Assembly (NCBI RefSeq): GCF_029335485.1
Contig: NZ_JARJLM010000484.1
Span: 1 to 64,000 of the forward strand
Origin: Cupriavidus basilensis
GTDB lineage: Bacteria; Pseudomonadota; Gammaproteobacteria; Burkholderiales; Burkholderiaceae
Length of the DNA: 64,000 nucleotides
Reading direction: 5' to 3'
Position numbers and translations under genes: made by a program. The notes under the pieces are model-generated. The model saw only the letters and a program-made list of their open reading frames with translations, was not told where the DNA came from and did no database searches. Shown here in pieces: positions 31,539 through 41,013 of the stretch (position 1 is the first letter of the stretch; each line of letters starts with the position of its first letter).

Positions 31539-31678
31539 TTCGTGTGGCACATTGTAAATGCGATCGATTCCCATTTGCTGGGGGAGGGGGAGGGAAATCC
31601 CTGGGGCGAACGACATGCCTGACGGCCCGTTCCGTCAAATTTCTGTACCCGCGAAATATGAAATCGAGGAGTTGACCG

Positions 31679-32155
31679 ATGGCAGGGGTTGCAGGGCGCT
31701 CCGGCCGGAAGCCGAAACCCACAGCCCGCAAGGCTTTGGCGGGCAATCCCGGCAAGCGGGCGCTGAACAGAAGCGAGCCGGATTTCGGGCTGGTCACGAC
31801 CATTTTCGCGCCGGATTGGTTGGAAGGGCACGCGCGCGACCTGTGGGAACACCTGGCGCCGCTGCTCTGCAAGCAGCACATCCTGCAAGCGACCGACATC
31901 CAGAACCTGGAGGTTTACTGTGCAGCCTACGGCCAGTTCCGCAAGGCGGAGGAAGACGTCGCGCGCAACGGACAGGTCGTGGCTGGTGCGCAGGGTGGAC
32001 CGATAAAGAACCCGGCGTTGACCGCGAAGAACGAGGCGGTCAAGCAGATGGTCACTTACGGTGCGCTGCTCGGGCTGGATCCGTCCAGTCGTCAGCGCCT
32101 GCTTGGGCCGAAGAAGAAGGGCGAGGGTAATCCGTTCGCAGCCCTGCTGGGCTGA
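31679..32155 (+). CDS. Terminase small subunit (P27 type)
   Basis: 158 residues. The N-terminus [20 protein letters not shown] and [14 protein letters not shown] are the P27-family signature, followed by helices ([20 protein letters not shown]) and a C-terminal [10 protein letters not shown]. It recognises the packaging site and recruits TerL. It lies 2 bp before the large subunit gene. Confidence 0.88.
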   Translation: MAGVAGRSGRKPKPTARKALAGNPGKRALNRSEPDFGLVTTIFAPDWLEGHARDLWEHLAPLLCKQHILQATDIQNLEVYCAAYGQFRKAEEDVARNGQVVAGAQGGPIKNPALTAKNEAVKQMVTYGALLGLDPSSRQRLLGPKKKGEGNPFAALLG

Positions 32156-32157
32156 TC

Positions 32158-33876
32158 ATGGCGGCAAGGGGGAGTTACCCTGGGGTGGCCCAGGCGAACC
32201 AGTTCGCCCGCGATGTCGTGCGCGGCAAGGTGCCGGCGTGCCGTTTTGTTCGGCTGGCCTGCCAGCGCCACCTGGATGACCTGGCGGCGAGCAAGTCGGC
32301 CAAGTACCGCTACAAGTTCGATCCGGCCAAGGCGGAGAAGAAGCTCAAGCTGATCGAGCTGATGCCGCACACGAAGGGCGAGTGGGCATTCAAACGCCAG
32401 CTCGTCACGCTGGAGCCATGGCAGAAGTTCGGCCTGGCCTGCACCTTTGGCTGGGTTCACAAGAAGACCGGGCTCCGGCGGTTCCGCGAGTCGTACTGGG
32501 AGGTGCCCCGGAAGAACGGGAAATCGGTGATTGCGGCGGGCGTGGGCATCGGCATGTTCGTTGCCGACGATGAGTTTGGCGCCGAGGTCTATTCGGGGGC
32601 GACGACCGAGAAGCAAGCGTGGGAAGTGTTCAGACCTGCCCGGTTGATGGTCAAGCGCTCGCCGATGCTGGTCGAGCACCTGGGTATCGAGGTCAACGCA
32701 CAGAACCTGAGCCGTCCCGAGGACGGTAGTCGCTTCGAGCCGATCATCGGCAACCCTGGTGACGGTGCCTCGCCCTCGTGCTCGATCGTGGACGAGTACC
32801 ACGAGCACGACAGCGCCTCGCTCTACGAAACCATGCTGACCGGCATGGGCGCGCGCCGCCAGCCGCTGATGTTCATCATCACCACGGCCGGCGCGAACAT
32901 CGAGGGGCCCTGCTACGACAAGCGGCGCGAAGTCGTCGACATGCTTGAGGGCATGGTACCGAACGATGAGCTGTTCGGCTGGATCTGGACGATCGACGAA
33001 GGGGACGACTGGACCGACCCGAAGGTGTTGGCCAAAGCCAACCCGAATATGTCTGTCTCGGTGTTCCAGGAATACCTGGAGAGCCAGCAGCAGCGCGCCA
33101 TCCGGGTTGCGCGCTTTACCAATGCCTTCAAGACGAAGCACCTGAATATTTGGACTTCGGCGAAGGCGGGCTATTTCAACCTCGAGTCGTGGAGGTCGTG
33201 CGAGGACACCTCGCTGACGCTGGAGGCCTTCGAGGGGCAATCCTGTGTGCTCGGGTTTGACCTGGCGCGCAAGCTGGACATGAACAGCATGGCGCGCCTG
33301 TTCCGGCGCTACATCGAGGGCAAGCGGCACTACTACTGTGTGGCACCGCGGTTCTGGGTGCCGGAAGACACCGTGCGGGACATGGAGAACCGCCGGATCG
33401 CCGAGCGCTACCAGGCATGGGTGAACTCGGGTCACTTGGTCGAGACGGACGGTGCGGAGGTCGACTACCGCGAGATCCTGGCCGAGGCGGTAGAAGCGAG
33501 TCGACTCAGCCCGGTGGAGAGTTCTCCGATTGACCCGTTCGGTGCGACCGGACTGTCGCATGAGCTGGACGACGAAGGACTGTCGCCGGTGGTGATCACG
33601 CAGAACTTCACCAACCTCAGCGACCCGATGAAGGAGTTGGAGGCGGCGGTGGCCGCGGGGCGCTTTCACCATGATGGCAATCCCATCATGACCTGGTGTA
33701 TCAGCAACGTGGTGGGGAAGAACCTGCCAGGCAATGATGATGTTGTGCGTCCGATCAAGCAGGGGAATGACAACAAGATCGACGGCGCTGTGGCGCTGAT
33801 CATGGCCGTGGGACGCACGATGCTGCTGGATGTGACGAATTCGGAATCGATCTACGACCAAGGGGTGGGAATTTGA
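32158..33876 (+). CDS. Terminase large subunit
   Basis: 572 residues. ATPase domain: Walker A-like [13 protein letters not shown] (around residue 118), Walker [13 protein letters not shown], and coupling motif FIITTAG. Nuclease domain: [15 protein letters not shown] with the metal-binding Asp, and later acidic residues in [20 protein letters not shown]. This is the HK97/Terminase_1 type, as in phiE125. It pumps DNA into the prohead and cuts the ends. Confidence 0.95.
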   Translation: MAARGSYPGVAQANQFARDVVRGKVPACRFVRLACQRHLDDLAASKSAKYRYKFDPAKAEKKLKLIELMPHTKGEWAFKRQLVTLEPWQKFGLACTFGWVHKKTGLRRFRESYWEVPRKNGKSVIAAGVGIGMFVADDEFGAEVYSGATTEKQAWEVFRPARLMVKRSPMLVEHLGIEVNAQNLSRPEDGSRFEPIIGNPGDGASPSCSIVDEYHEHDSASLYETMLTGMGARRQPLMFIITTAGANIEGPCYDKRREVVDMLEGMVPNDELFGWIWTIDEGDDWTDPKVLAKANPNMSVSVFQEYLESQQQRAIRVARFTNAFKTKHLNIWTSAKAGYFNLESWRSCEDTSLTLEAFEGQSCVLGFDLARKLDMNSMARLFRRYIEGKRHYYCVAPRFWVPEDTVRDMENRRIAERYQAWVNSGHLVETDGAEVDYREILAEAVEASRLSPVESSPIDPFGATGLSHELDDEGLSPVVITQNFTNLSDPMKELEAAVAAGRFHHDGNPIMTWCISNVVGKNLPGNDDVVRPIKQGNDNKIDGAVALIMAVGRTMLLDVTNSESIYDQGVGI

Positions 33877-34058
33877 ACGTCATCGGACTGCTCGCATGGG
33901 TGATCGGGCTGCTCGGGTTTGGGCTGCTGATTGCCGGCGTCGCGCTGATCAGCGCGCCCGCTGGTCTGATCACGGCCGGCGCTCTGATGCTTGCCTGGGC
34001 CTACCTGGCGGATCGCGCCAGCGCACGGGCATCGCCGCCGGCGCCGCAAAAGGAATAG
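33873..34058 (+). CDS. Small membrane protein between terminase and portal
   Basis: 61 residues, TTG start overlapping the terminase stop. Two membrane spans ([40 protein letters not shown]) and a short Pro-rich end. This is a recurrent small gene of HK97-like head modules in Burkholderia phages (DUF1056-like). Role in assembly unknown. Confidence 0.7.
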   Translation: MNVIGLLAWVIGLLGFGLLIAGVALISAPAGLITAGALMLAWAYLADRASARASPPAPQKE

Positions 34059-34061
34059 TCC

Positions 34062-35318
34062 ATGTTTTTCAGTAAGCAACTCCTGTCCGGGCCGGCGCAG
34101 GGCGGCGGCGTATCCGGCTGGGTCTCTGCGCTGCTGGGCAGCACGAGATCGGATGCCGGTCCAGTGGTGACGCCGGCTTCGGCGCTCTCGCTCACGGTCC
34201 TGCAGAACTGCGTCTCGCTGCTTGCGGAGAGCATTGCGCAACTGCCGCTCGAGCTGTATCGGCGCGCCGGCGGCGACCGCGTTCCGGCGGTCGACCATCC
34301 GCTGTACGCGGTGCTGAAGTATCAGCCGAACCCATGGCAGACGCCGTTCGAGTACCAGGAGATGACGCAGATCTCGGCCGGGCTGCGGGGGAATAGCTAC
34401 AGCTTCATCGACCGTGATGCTGACGGGGTCGTGCAGGGGCTCTATCCGCTGAACGGCGAGGCCATGACGGTCTTGAGGGGCAGCGACCTGAAGCCTGTTT
34501 ATCGGATGTATGGTGCAGAGCCAATGCCACAGCGTTTGGTGCATCACGTGCGCTGGATGTCCCTCAATGGCTATACCGGTCTCTCGCCGATCCTGCTGCA
34601 TGCAAACGCGATCGGGTATGCACAGGCGATTCAGCAGTACGCCGGCAAGTCATTTCTCAACGGCACCGCGCTGTCGGGCGTGATCGAGCGTCCAAAGGAC
34701 TCGCCCGCCATCAAGGACCAGTCCAGTATCGACAAGATCACGGGCGACTGGGCCGAGAAGTATGGTGGCGCATCCAATGCCAAGAAGGTCGCCTTGCTGC
34801 AGGAGGGCATGACCTTCAGGCCCTTGTCGATGACCAACGTCGACGCAGCGCTGATTGATGCGCTGCGCCTGTCGGCAATTGACATCGCCCGGATCTACAA
34901 AATCCCGGCGCATATGGTCAACGAGCTGGAGCGCGCGACGTTCAGCAACATCGAGCATCAGCAGATCCAGTTCGTCATCTACACGCTGCTCCCCTGGATC
35001 AAGCGTCACGAGCAGGCCAAAAGCCGCGACCTGCTGTTGCCGTCCGAGCGGCGGGAGTACTTCATCGAGTACAACGTCAGCGGCCTGCTGCGCGGCGACC
35101 AGGCGTCACGCTACGCCGCGTACTCGGTGGCGCGGCAGTGGGGATGGCTGTCGGTCAATGACATCCGCCGACTGGAGAATTTGCCGCCGATCGAGGGGGG
35201 CGACATTTACCTGAGCCCGCTAAATATGGTCGACGCGACGAAGCCAATTCCGCTTCCGCCGGGCAAGAGCGAGCCTACCCGAGCCGAAGTCAAGGAAATT
35301 GAAAGGATCCTATCGTGA
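34062..35318 (+). CDS. Portal protein (HK97 family)
   Basis: 418 residues, the usual length. LTVLQNCVSLLAESIAQLPL, YQEMTQISAGLRGNSYSFID, GYTGLSPILLHANAIGYAQA and AIDIARIYKIPAHMVNELER are typical HK97-portal segments. It forms the dodecameric ring at one capsid vertex. The C-terminal RDLLLPSERREYFIEYNVSG to LRGDQASRYAAY region completes the family pattern. Confidence 0.95.
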   Translation: MFFSKQLLSGPAQGGGVSGWVSALLGSTRSDAGPVVTPASALSLTVLQNCVSLLAESIAQLPLELYRRAGGDRVPAVDHPLYAVLKYQPNPWQTPFEYQEMTQISAGLRGNSYSFIDRDADGVVQGLYPLNGEAMTVLRGSDLKPVYRMYGAEPMPQRLVHHVRWMSLNGYTGLSPILLHANAIGYAQAIQQYAGKSFLNGTALSGVIERPKDSPAIKDQSSIDKITGDWAEKYGGASNAKKVALLQEGMTFRPLSMTNVDAALIDALRLSAIDIARIYKIPAHMVNELERATFSNIEHQQIQFVIYTLLPWIKRHEQAKSRDLLLPSERREYFIEYNVSGLLRGDQASRYAAYSVARQWGWLSVNDIRRLENLPPIEGGDIYLSPLNMVDATKPIPLPPGKSEPTRAEVKEIERILS

Positions 35319-36277
35319 AATCGCATCTCCGCCTCGCGGGCATGATCTTCAATCAGCCGCACCTGGTGACCGATCAGTTGATGGCGCTGGCCGTCCAGTG
35401 GGCGAACCAGTCGCTGAACCTCAATATCGTGAACCTATCGGTGCACGGCGTGCAGCCCCAGCTGATGGAGGACGATGGGCCGGGGCCCCAGATGGCTTCC
35501 GCGGCAGACCGGCGCCGTTCCGTGATTGCCGAGACAGGCTTAGACATCATTCCGGTGTCCGGCATCCTCGTGTCGCGATCGGCCCACGTGAACCCGTGCG
35601 AGACCATGACCAGCTACGAAAGCCTGCGCACCGCCGTGCACGGCGCCGTGGCAGATCCTGCGGTGGAGCACATCGTGCTGGACATCGATACCAATGGCGG
35701 CAGCGCAACGGGCGCATTCGAGCTGGCGGACGACATTCACGCCGCGGCACAGGCAAAGCCGATCACGGCTATCGTGAACTACTCGGCGTTCTCCGGTGGT
35801 TACCTGATCGCGGCGGCGGCCTCCGAGGTGATCGTGAGCCGGACGTCCGGTGTCGGCTCCATAGGCGTGATTGCCAAGCACCTGGATGTCTCCCAGCGTG
35901 ATGCGCAGCAAGGCGTCAAGGTGACCTCGGTCTTTGCCGGCGATCACAAGAACGATTTGACGCCGCACGAGCCAATCAGCGAGCAGTCCCTCCAGTTCCT
36001 GACCGAGATGGTGCAGAACAACTATACCCAGTTCGTCGACGCAATTGCGCGCTATCGCGGCGTCACGACCCAGGTGGTGCGTGACACGCAAGCTGGCCTC
36101 TTCTTCGGCCAGCAGGGCATTGATGCAGGCCTGGCGGACCGCCTTGAGGCGCCCCAGGCTGCCGTGAACCGGATTGCTGCGGAGATTCACGCCGCGCGCG
36201 CCGAGCGGCAGAAGAGTGGCCCACGGCGCAGCGTCGCCGCCCAGGCCGCCGCAATGAACATGCGCGCCGCGCTCTGA
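35315..36277 (+). CDS. Prohead protease, S49/SppA (ClpP-like) type
   Basis: 320 residues, GTG start overlapping the portal stop. HIVLDIDTNGGSATGAFELA precedes the nucleophile segment NYSAFSGGYLIAAAASEVIV (Ser), and SIGVIAKHLDVS carries the catalytic Lys. It cleaves scaffold and capsid delta domains during maturation. The last 50 residues (RAERQKSGPRRSVAAQAAAM) look like a scaffold-type tail, so it may double as scaffold. Confidence 0.9.
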   Translation: MKSHLRLAGMIFNQPHLVTDQLMALAVQWANQSLNLNIVNLSVHGVQPQLMEDDGPGPQMASAADRRRSVIAETGLDIIPVSGILVSRSAHVNPCETMTSYESLRTAVHGAVADPAVEHIVLDIDTNGGSATGAFELADDIHAAAQAKPITAIVNYSAFSGGYLIAAAASEVIVSRTSGVGSIGVIAKHLDVSQRDAQQGVKVTSVFAGDHKNDLTPHEPISEQSLQFLTEMVQNNYTQFVDAIARYRGVTTQVVRDTQAGLFFGQQGIDAGLADRLEAPQAAVNRIAAEIHAARAERQKSGPRRSVAAQAAAMNMRAAL

Positions 36278-36333
36278 CAGGATTTTTCTGAGACTCATTC
36301 GTACTTGAGCGCGTTCGCGCCTCAGTCGAGCAC

Positions 36334-36357
36334 CGCCGCCTCCGGGCGGCATTTTTT
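36334..36357 (+). terminator. Terminator-like hairpin before the capsid gene
   Basis: GCCGCC TCC GGGCGGC hairpin followed by seven bases with six T. It lies between protease and capsid genes and could set relative amounts of capsid mRNA. Confidence 0.65.
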
Positions 36358-36370
36358 ATGGAGATGAGAA

Positions 36371-37672
36371 GTGAACATCAATGAACTTCGTAGCGAACGC
36401 GCCAAAGTCAACCAGCAGGTCCAAGCGCTAGCCAAACTGGAGGCCGACGGCGCGGCCCTGGATGCCGCCCAACAGGCCGAGTTCTCCGAGCTGAGCGCAA
36501 GATTCAACGAACTCACTGCCCAGATCGAGCGGGCCGAGGCGGCCGAGCGCATGGCGACTTCCGCTGCAGTCGTGATCGACCCCAACCCGGCGACGGTCAC
36601 CACCAGCGCCACGGTACCGGTCCAGCCGCGCACCCCGGAAGTCAAGGGTGCCAAGGTGGCGCGCATGGTGCGCGCGCTGGCCGCCGCGCGCGGTGATGCC
36701 CAGCTTGCCGCCAAGATGGCTATCGAGCGCGGCTTTGGCGAGGACGTGGCCATGTCCCTGAATACGCTGACTCCGGGCGCCGGCGGCGTGCTGGTACCGG
36801 AGAACCTGTCGAGCGAAGTGATCGAGCTGCTGCGCCCCAAGTCGGTGGTACGCCGGCTTGGTGCACGCAGCCTGCCGCTGGGCAACGGTAACCTGGCCAT
36901 TCCCCGCCTGAGGGGCGGTGCTGTGGTCGGCTACATCGGGGCCGACACGGACATCCCGGCGACCCAACAGCAATTCGATGATCTGCAGCTGACCGCGAAG
37001 AAGCTCGCGGCCCTGGTGCCGATCGCAAACGACCTGCTCAAGTACTCCGGGGTCAATCCCAACGTCGACCAGATCGTGGTCTCCGACTTGACCAGCGCCA
37101 TCGGTGCGCGCGAGGACAAGGCCTTCATTCGGGACGACGGTACCGCAAACACCCCGAAGGGCCTGCGCTTCTGGGCGCTGCCGGGCAACCTGATCCCGGC
37201 CAGCGACGGCGCCACCCTGCAGAAGGTGGAGGACGACCTGAACAAGGCGATCCTGGCGCTGGAGAACGCCGACTCCAACTTGATCGAGCCGGGCTGGATT
37301 ATGGCGCCACGCGTCTTCCGTTTCCTGGAGGGCCTGCGCGACGGCAACGGCAACAAGGTCTATCCGGAACTGGCCCAGAACATGCTCAAGGGGTACCCGG
37401 TGGGCAAGACCACGCAGGTTCCCACGAATCTCGGCGCCGGCGGCAAGGAATCGGAGATCTACTTCACCGACTTCGGTGACACGTTCATCGGCGAGTCCGA
37501 GACGCTGGAGATCGACTACAGCAAGGAGGCCACCTACAAGGACACCGGCGGCAACGTGGTGAGCGCGTTCCAGCGCGATCAGACCCTGATCCGCGTGATC
37601 GCGAAGAACGACTTCGGCCCGCGCCACGTCGAGTCGATCGCCATCCTGACCGCCGTTACCTGGGGCGCCTAA
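36371..37672 (+). CDS. Major capsid protein (HK97 fold)
   Basis: 433 residues, GTG start with GGAGATGAGAA upstream. Residues 1-100 form a coiled-coil delta domain (LRSERAKVNQQVQALAKLEA), removed on maturation. The fold then follows the HK97 pattern: LVPENLSSEVIELLRPKSVV, RRLGARSLPLGNGNLAIPRL, AALVPIANDLLKYSG and FLEGLRDGNGNKVYPELAQN. It ends DFGPRHVESIAILTAVTWGA. It forms the icosahedral shell. Confidence 0.95.
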   Translation: MNINELRSERAKVNQQVQALAKLEADGAALDAAQQAEFSELSARFNELTAQIERAEAAERMATSAAVVIDPNPATVTTSATVPVQPRTPEVKGAKVARMVRALAAARGDAQLAAKMAIERGFGEDVAMSLNTLTPGAGGVLVPENLSSEVIELLRPKSVVRRLGARSLPLGNGNLAIPRLRGGAVVGYIGADTDIPATQQQFDDLQLTAKKLAALVPIANDLLKYSGVNPNVDQIVVSDLTSAIGAREDKAFIRDDGTANTPKGLRFWALPGNLIPASDGATLQKVEDDLNKAILALENADSNLIEPGWIMAPRVFRFLEGLRDGNGNKVYPELAQNMLKGYPVGKTTQVPTNLGAGGKESEIYFTDFGDTFIGESETLEIDYSKEATYKDTGGNVVSAFQRDQTLIRVIAKNDFGPRHVESIAILTAVTWGA

Positions 37673-37731
37673 GCGCGTGTATCTCACCTGGGCCGCCGCG
37701 CTGCGGCCTGGTTCACTCCACGAGGTTTGCC

Positions 37732-37917
37732 ATGAAGATCCTGAAATTCAAGCGCCATCACCGCATGTACACCCCCGGCGACGTTGCCGGCTTTGCCGAC
37801 GACGAGGCGCAGCGACTGATCGATGCCGGCGTCGCGGCAGAGCATACGGACGACGCCAAGGCCGAGGGTGACCCCAGCAAGGCGGAACCGACGAAGCCCG
37901 CAGGTACCAAAAAGTAA
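37732..37917 (+). CDS. Small head-module protein
   Basis: 61 residues. HRMYTPGDVAGFADDEAQRL and IDAGVAAEH are followed by a Lys/Pro-rich tail. Small proteins of this type with 'pGd.agf....a..li..g.a' follow the capsid gene in many phages. Possibly a head decoration or connector accessory. Confidence 0.65.
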   Translation: MKILKFKRHHRMYTPGDVAGFADDEAQRLIDAGVAAEHTDDAKAEGDPSKAEPTKPAGTKK

Positions 37918-37922
37918 CGGTC

Positions 37923-38483
37923 ATGCCGGCGGTACTGATCGATTACCTGGCGGATGAGCCCATCAGCTTTGCCGACTTCGAGGGCCAGTCCCGAGTGGAC
38001 GGCGACGAAGAGCAGGCGCATATCACGGGCGTGGTGATCCCGGCCGCGCGCCAAACAGCCGAGACTCGATCCGGGGCGGCGATCCGACCTGGCCGCTATC
38101 GGGAGCGCCTGCCGGGCTTCCCGCCGACGGACTTTCCGCTCTCGATCGGGCAGGTGACGGAAATTGAGAGCGTTCAGTGGCGCGCGTCGGAGGGGGATTT
38201 CGTCACGCTGTCCACCAATGCGTATGAGTTGCTGGACGAGGGGCGTGAGTCCCGACTGGCACCGGCGCCTGGGTTCTCATGGCCGCATGCGGTCGCCGTT
38301 TTGATCACCTATAAGGCTGGGACAGACCTGGAGAAGCATCCTTCTGTCCGGCAGTGGCTGCTTTTGGCGGCGGCCTGGATGTTCGAGCACCGTGAGCTGT
38401 ACGGCACGCAGAGCATTGTCGAGATGCCGCAGGGTTATGCGGACGGGCTTCTGGCGCCGATTACCGTGCTGCCGCGATTCTGA
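37923..38483 (+). CDS. Head-tail connector (phiE125 gp8 type)
   Basis: 186 residues. ITGVVIPAARQTAETRSGAA, SIGQVTEIESVQWRASEGDF and HPSVRQWLLLAAAWMFEHRE are the phiE125 gp8/gp6-like connector features. It joins the portal to the neck. Confidence 0.87.
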   Translation: MPAVLIDYLADEPISFADFEGQSRVDGDEEQAHITGVVIPAARQTAETRSGAAIRPGRYRERLPGFPPTDFPLSIGQVTEIESVQWRASEGDFVTLSTNAYELLDEGRESRLAPAPGFSWPHAVAVLITYKAGTDLEKHPSVRQWLLLAAAWMFEHRELYGTQSIVEMPQGYADGLLAPITVLPRF

Positions 38484-38495
38484 GCAGGAGGCGCC

Positions 38496-38822
38496 ATGGA
38501 GGCTGGCAAACTCAATCGCCTTATCACCATCGAGCGCCGTACGGGTGATCGTGACTTGGCCGGCGGCGCAGATCCTGGAGGCTGGGTGAGGGTGGCTAAG
38601 GTCTGGGCCAACATCCAGAAGAAGTCAGGGCTCGAGACGATCAAATCGGACACGCCGATTTCGGTTGTGCGTGCCAGCATCCGGATTCGGTACCTGACGG
38701 GTATCGACGCCGGTATGCGGATCCGGCATGGCAGCACCATCTATGCCATCAAGGCGGTCGTGTCGGACGAGGTGCGCCGGAGACACGTCGATCTTGTCTG
38801 TGAGACGGGGGCATTGCGATGA
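38496..38822 (+). CDS. Head closure / head-tail adaptor protein
   Basis: 108 residues. LNRLITIERRTGDRDLAGGA at the start and HGSTIYAIKAVVSDEVRRRH at the end match the SPP1 gp16-like head closure family. It overlaps the next gene by 4 bp. Confidence 0.85.
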   Translation: MEAGKLNRLITIERRTGDRDLAGGADPGGWVRVAKVWANIQKKSGLETIKSDTPISVVRASIRIRYLTGIDAGMRIRHGSTIYAIKAVVSDEVRRRHVDLVCETGALR

Positions 38823-39322
38823 AAGTCGAGATGAGCTTTTCCGGCGATCTGCTGGAGGGGTTGAGGCAACTCGAATCCGACATGAAGGAGCATGTGGTGC
38901 GCCCCGCAGCCCGTGCCGGGGCACTCGTATTCTACGAGGAGGCGCGGCGCTTGGTCCCGGTCTACTCAGGGACGGCTCGTACTGGTATCAAGCCGGGGCA
39001 ACTGCGCGATGCCATCTACCATGTGTTCTCTGAGGACAAGTCCAGCGAGCTCGTGAAGGTGTACGAGATCAGCTGGAACGCGCGGAAGGCGCCGCATGGG
39101 TACCTCATTGAGTATGGCCACTGGCGCGTGAACAAGCTGATTCAGGTGAACGGCCGCTGGATGGCGACGAGTGAGCGGCTAGAGAAGCCGGTTTGGGTGC
39201 CAGGGGCTGCTTTTATTCGGCGGTCCTATGATCAGGCCCAGATCGCCGTGGCCGCGATGCAGAAGCGCGCCGCGGAGCGGACCGCCGAAGTACTGGCCGG
39301 GCACAACGGGGGCGGGGAATGA
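38819..39322 (+). CDS. HK97 gp10-like tail component
   Basis: 167 residues. LLEGLRQLESDMKEHVVRPA, then LVFYEEARRLVPVYSGTART and HGYLIEYGHW match the gp10 neck/tail-completion family. It lies between the head closure and tail terminator genes, overlapping both. Confidence 0.87.
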   Translation: MKVEMSFSGDLLEGLRQLESDMKEHVVRPAARAGALVFYEEARRLVPVYSGTARTGIKPGQLRDAIYHVFSEDKSSELVKVYEISWNARKAPHGYLIEYGHWRVNKLIQVNGRWMATSERLEKPVWVPGAAFIRRSYDQAQIAVAAMQKRAAERTAEVLAGHNGGGE

Positions 39323-39672
39323 CCGTCGAGTCCGACATCGTCAATGCCCTTGCCGGGCTCGTGGATGGGCGTGTTTTCCCGGACGAGGCCCCATTTGGGA
39401 CGGAGGCCCCCTACGTGACGTACCACCAGGCGGGTGGGGAGCCGCTGAACTTCCTGGAGGGCATTCCAGATAAGCGGAATGGCCGGTTTCAGTTTGTCGT
39501 CTGGGCAACGTCGCGCCCTGAGGCGTCGCGATTGATACGGCAGATCGAAGATACGTTGCGGCTCGATCCAAAGCTGCTAGCGCACACGTTGGGCGGCGCG
39601 CTTGGGTTGCGCCAGTCCGACTTGGATCTGTTCGGCGCCACCCAGGATTTCAGCATCTGGTTTACTGATTAG
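39319..39672 (+). CDS. Tail terminator (DUF3168 type)
   Basis: 117 residues. SDIVNALAGLVDGRVFPDEA, PYVTYHQAGGEPLNFLEGIP and FVVWATSRPEASRLIRQIED are DUF3168 features; the family caps the tail tube and joins it to the head. Confidence 0.85.
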   Translation: MTVESDIVNALAGLVDGRVFPDEAPFGTEAPYVTYHQAGGEPLNFLEGIPDKRNGRFQFVVWATSRPEASRLIRQIEDTLRLDPKLLAHTLGGALGLRQSDLDLFGATQDFSIWFTD

Positions 39673-39694
39673 CGCCCGTTTGGGCAATCAACCG

Positions 39695-39716
39695 AAGGCC
39701 CGCCTTAGCGGGCCTT
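39695..39716 (+). terminator. Terminator-like hairpin before the tail tube gene
   Basis: AAGGCCCGC CTTA GCGGGCCTT, a perfect 9-bp stem, followed by a weak CTCC rather than a T-run. It may attenuate or process the late mRNA. Confidence 0.55.
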
Positions 39717-39734
39717 CTCCATTTGGAGTTCATC

Positions 39735-40385
39735 ATGACTGTACGTTTGCCGAACGGGGCAATCTTCTCCATTGCATCGGCCTACGGCGCGCCGAAGCAG
39801 ATCAGCGCGCTGTCCAATGCGAAGCCGCCGGTAGCGACTGCCGACGCGCATGGTCTTCTCGACGGTGCGATCGTTGAGGTCATGTCGGGATGGCCTGGCC
39901 TGGATGGGCGCGTTGCACGCGTCGATGCGGTGGATGTGGGCAGCTTCGCGCTCGAGGGGCTCGATACGACCGATGCCACGCGATACCCTGCCGGTGCTGG
40001 CATCGGATCGGTTCGGCCCGTCACTACCTGGCAACCGATCACCAGGGTGCTGGAAGCGTCCATGTCGGGCGGTGACCAGCAGTTCTACAACTACGGCTTT
40101 CTGGAAGATACCGGCGATGAGAAGCAGGTCCCGACGACTCGCAGCGCTCGCTCTATCGGCTTGTCGCTGTCGGATGACGATTCGCTACCGCATTTCTCGA
40201 TCCTGCGCCAGGCTGATGAGGATCGTCTGCCAAGGGCGATCCGCTTTCAATTGCCCAGTGGCGGGGTGATCTACTACGTCGCGTACGTGTCCCTCTCGAC
40301 CATGCCGACCATCACCAAGAATCAGGCAATGGCGCGGCAGCTCACGCTGTCGATGCTCGGTCAACCCACTCGCTACAGTGCGTGA
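39735..40385 (+). CDS. Major tail (tube) protein
   Basis: 216 residues from the ATG at 39735 (TTTGGAG upstream). PNGAIFSIASAYGAPKQISA, SNAKPPVATADAHGLLDGAI and SSLSDDDSLPHFSILRQADE-like segments fit tail tube proteins of lambdoid siphophages. Position between terminator and chaperone supports this. An Ig-like domain is not present. Confidence 0.82.
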   Translation: MTVRLPNGAIFSIASAYGAPKQISALSNAKPPVATADAHGLLDGAIVEVMSGWPGLDGRVARVDAVDVGSFALEGLDTTDATRYPAGAGIGSVRPVTTWQPITRVLEASMSGGDQQFYNYGFLEDTGDEKQVPTTRSARSIGLSLSDDDSLPHFSILRQADEDRLPRAIRFQLPSGGVIYYVAYVSLSTMPTITKNQAMARQLTLSMLGQPTRYSA

Positions 40386-40389
40386 TCCC

Positions 40390-40704
40390 ATGTTCCAGAT
40401 CAATCCTGATCCGACGTTTGTCGGTACCGTGAAGATCCCTGCGGCGGGTGGCAAAGAGCAAGAATTGCGCCTCGTCTTCAAACACAAGACGCGAGATGAG
40501 GCCAAAGAGTATTTCCAGCGCGCCACCGATAGCGATGCGTCGGACACGAAGCTGCTGCTGGAGGTCATTGCCGGCTGGGAGGATGTTGACGCGGAGTTCT
40601 CCGAAGAGGCGCTGAATAGGCTAATCCAGAACTACCAAGCGGCGCCGCGGGCGATCTTCGAAGGCTATCTCGCCGAATTGCAGGTGGCCCGCCTGGGAAA
40701 CTGA
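40390..40704 (+). CDS. Tail assembly chaperone, G-type product
   Basis: 104 residues from the ATG at 40390. PTFVGTVKIPAAGGKEQELR, FKHKTRDEAKEYFQRATDSD and IAGWEDVDAEFSEEALNRLI are typical of tail chaperones. It ends at TGA 40702-40704, immediately after the slippery heptamer GGGAAAC. The short product should be made in excess over the frameshifted GT product, as in lambda. A GTG at 40378 is an alternative start. Confidence 0.87.
   Translation: MFQINPDPTFVGTVKIPAAGGKEQELRLVFKHKTRDEAKEYFQRATDSDASDTKLLLEVIAGWEDVDAEFSEEALNRLIQNYQAAPRAIFEGYLAELQVARLGN
40695..40701 (+). promoter_or_regulatory. -1 ribosomal frameshift site (GGGAAAC)
   Basis: In the zero frame the codons are CTG GGA AAC TGA, a perfect X-XXY-YYZ heptamer abutting the stop. 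After a -1 slip, reading continues CTG ATT GCC for 104 codons to 41012. The lambda G/GT site is GGGAAAG. Confidence 0.9.
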
Positions 40705-41012
40705 TTGCCGCGGCCCGCGCTATCTACTGGACCCCGCCGAAGGCAGAAGAGCTTGCTGCCTTCTGCCTGACCCTGGCAGACGTGGCACCCCCGGACGTTG
40801 CGCTGTGGCCCGACGTCGTGATGGCGGTGAAGGTGTTTGCCACGATGGGGAAACAGTGGCGTGCGGGGGCTGGCGGCCTGATGGGGTTGGATTACACCCC
40901 GCTGCCATTCGTCCTGCGGATGGCCAGAGTGCCTCGTGCCGAGTGGCCGGACGTGTTCGAGGATTTGCGCGTTCTGGAGGACGCGGCGTTGAAGGAAATC
41001 TACGGAGAGTGA
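40701..41012 (+). CDS. T-domain of the GT tail assembly chaperone (reached by frameshift)
   Basis: The -1 frame relative to gene G is open from before the slip site to 41012, adding 104 residues. It reads IAAARAIYWTPPKAEELAAF, then LADVAPPDVALWPDVVMAVK, and ends VLEDAALKEIYGE (DUF1799-like). An internal GTG at 40782 could start a separate protein, but no ribosome site is seen there. The fusion would bind the tape measure and recruit tube subunits. Confidence 0.82.
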   Translation: MIAAARAIYWTPPKAEELAAFCLTLADVAPPDVALWPDVVMAVKVFATMGKQWRAGAGGLMGLDYTPLPFVLRMARVPRAEWPDVFEDLRVLEDAALKEIYGE

Positions 41013-41013
41013 C

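Noticed and set aside
32092..33861. A 589-codon frame antisense to the terminase gene
   Set aside because: Shadow of a high-GC gene; composition is His/Arg/Pro-rich and no family pattern is visible.
36428..37687. A 419-codon frame antisense to the capsid gene
   Set aside because: Same reason: mirror of an unmistakable capsid gene.
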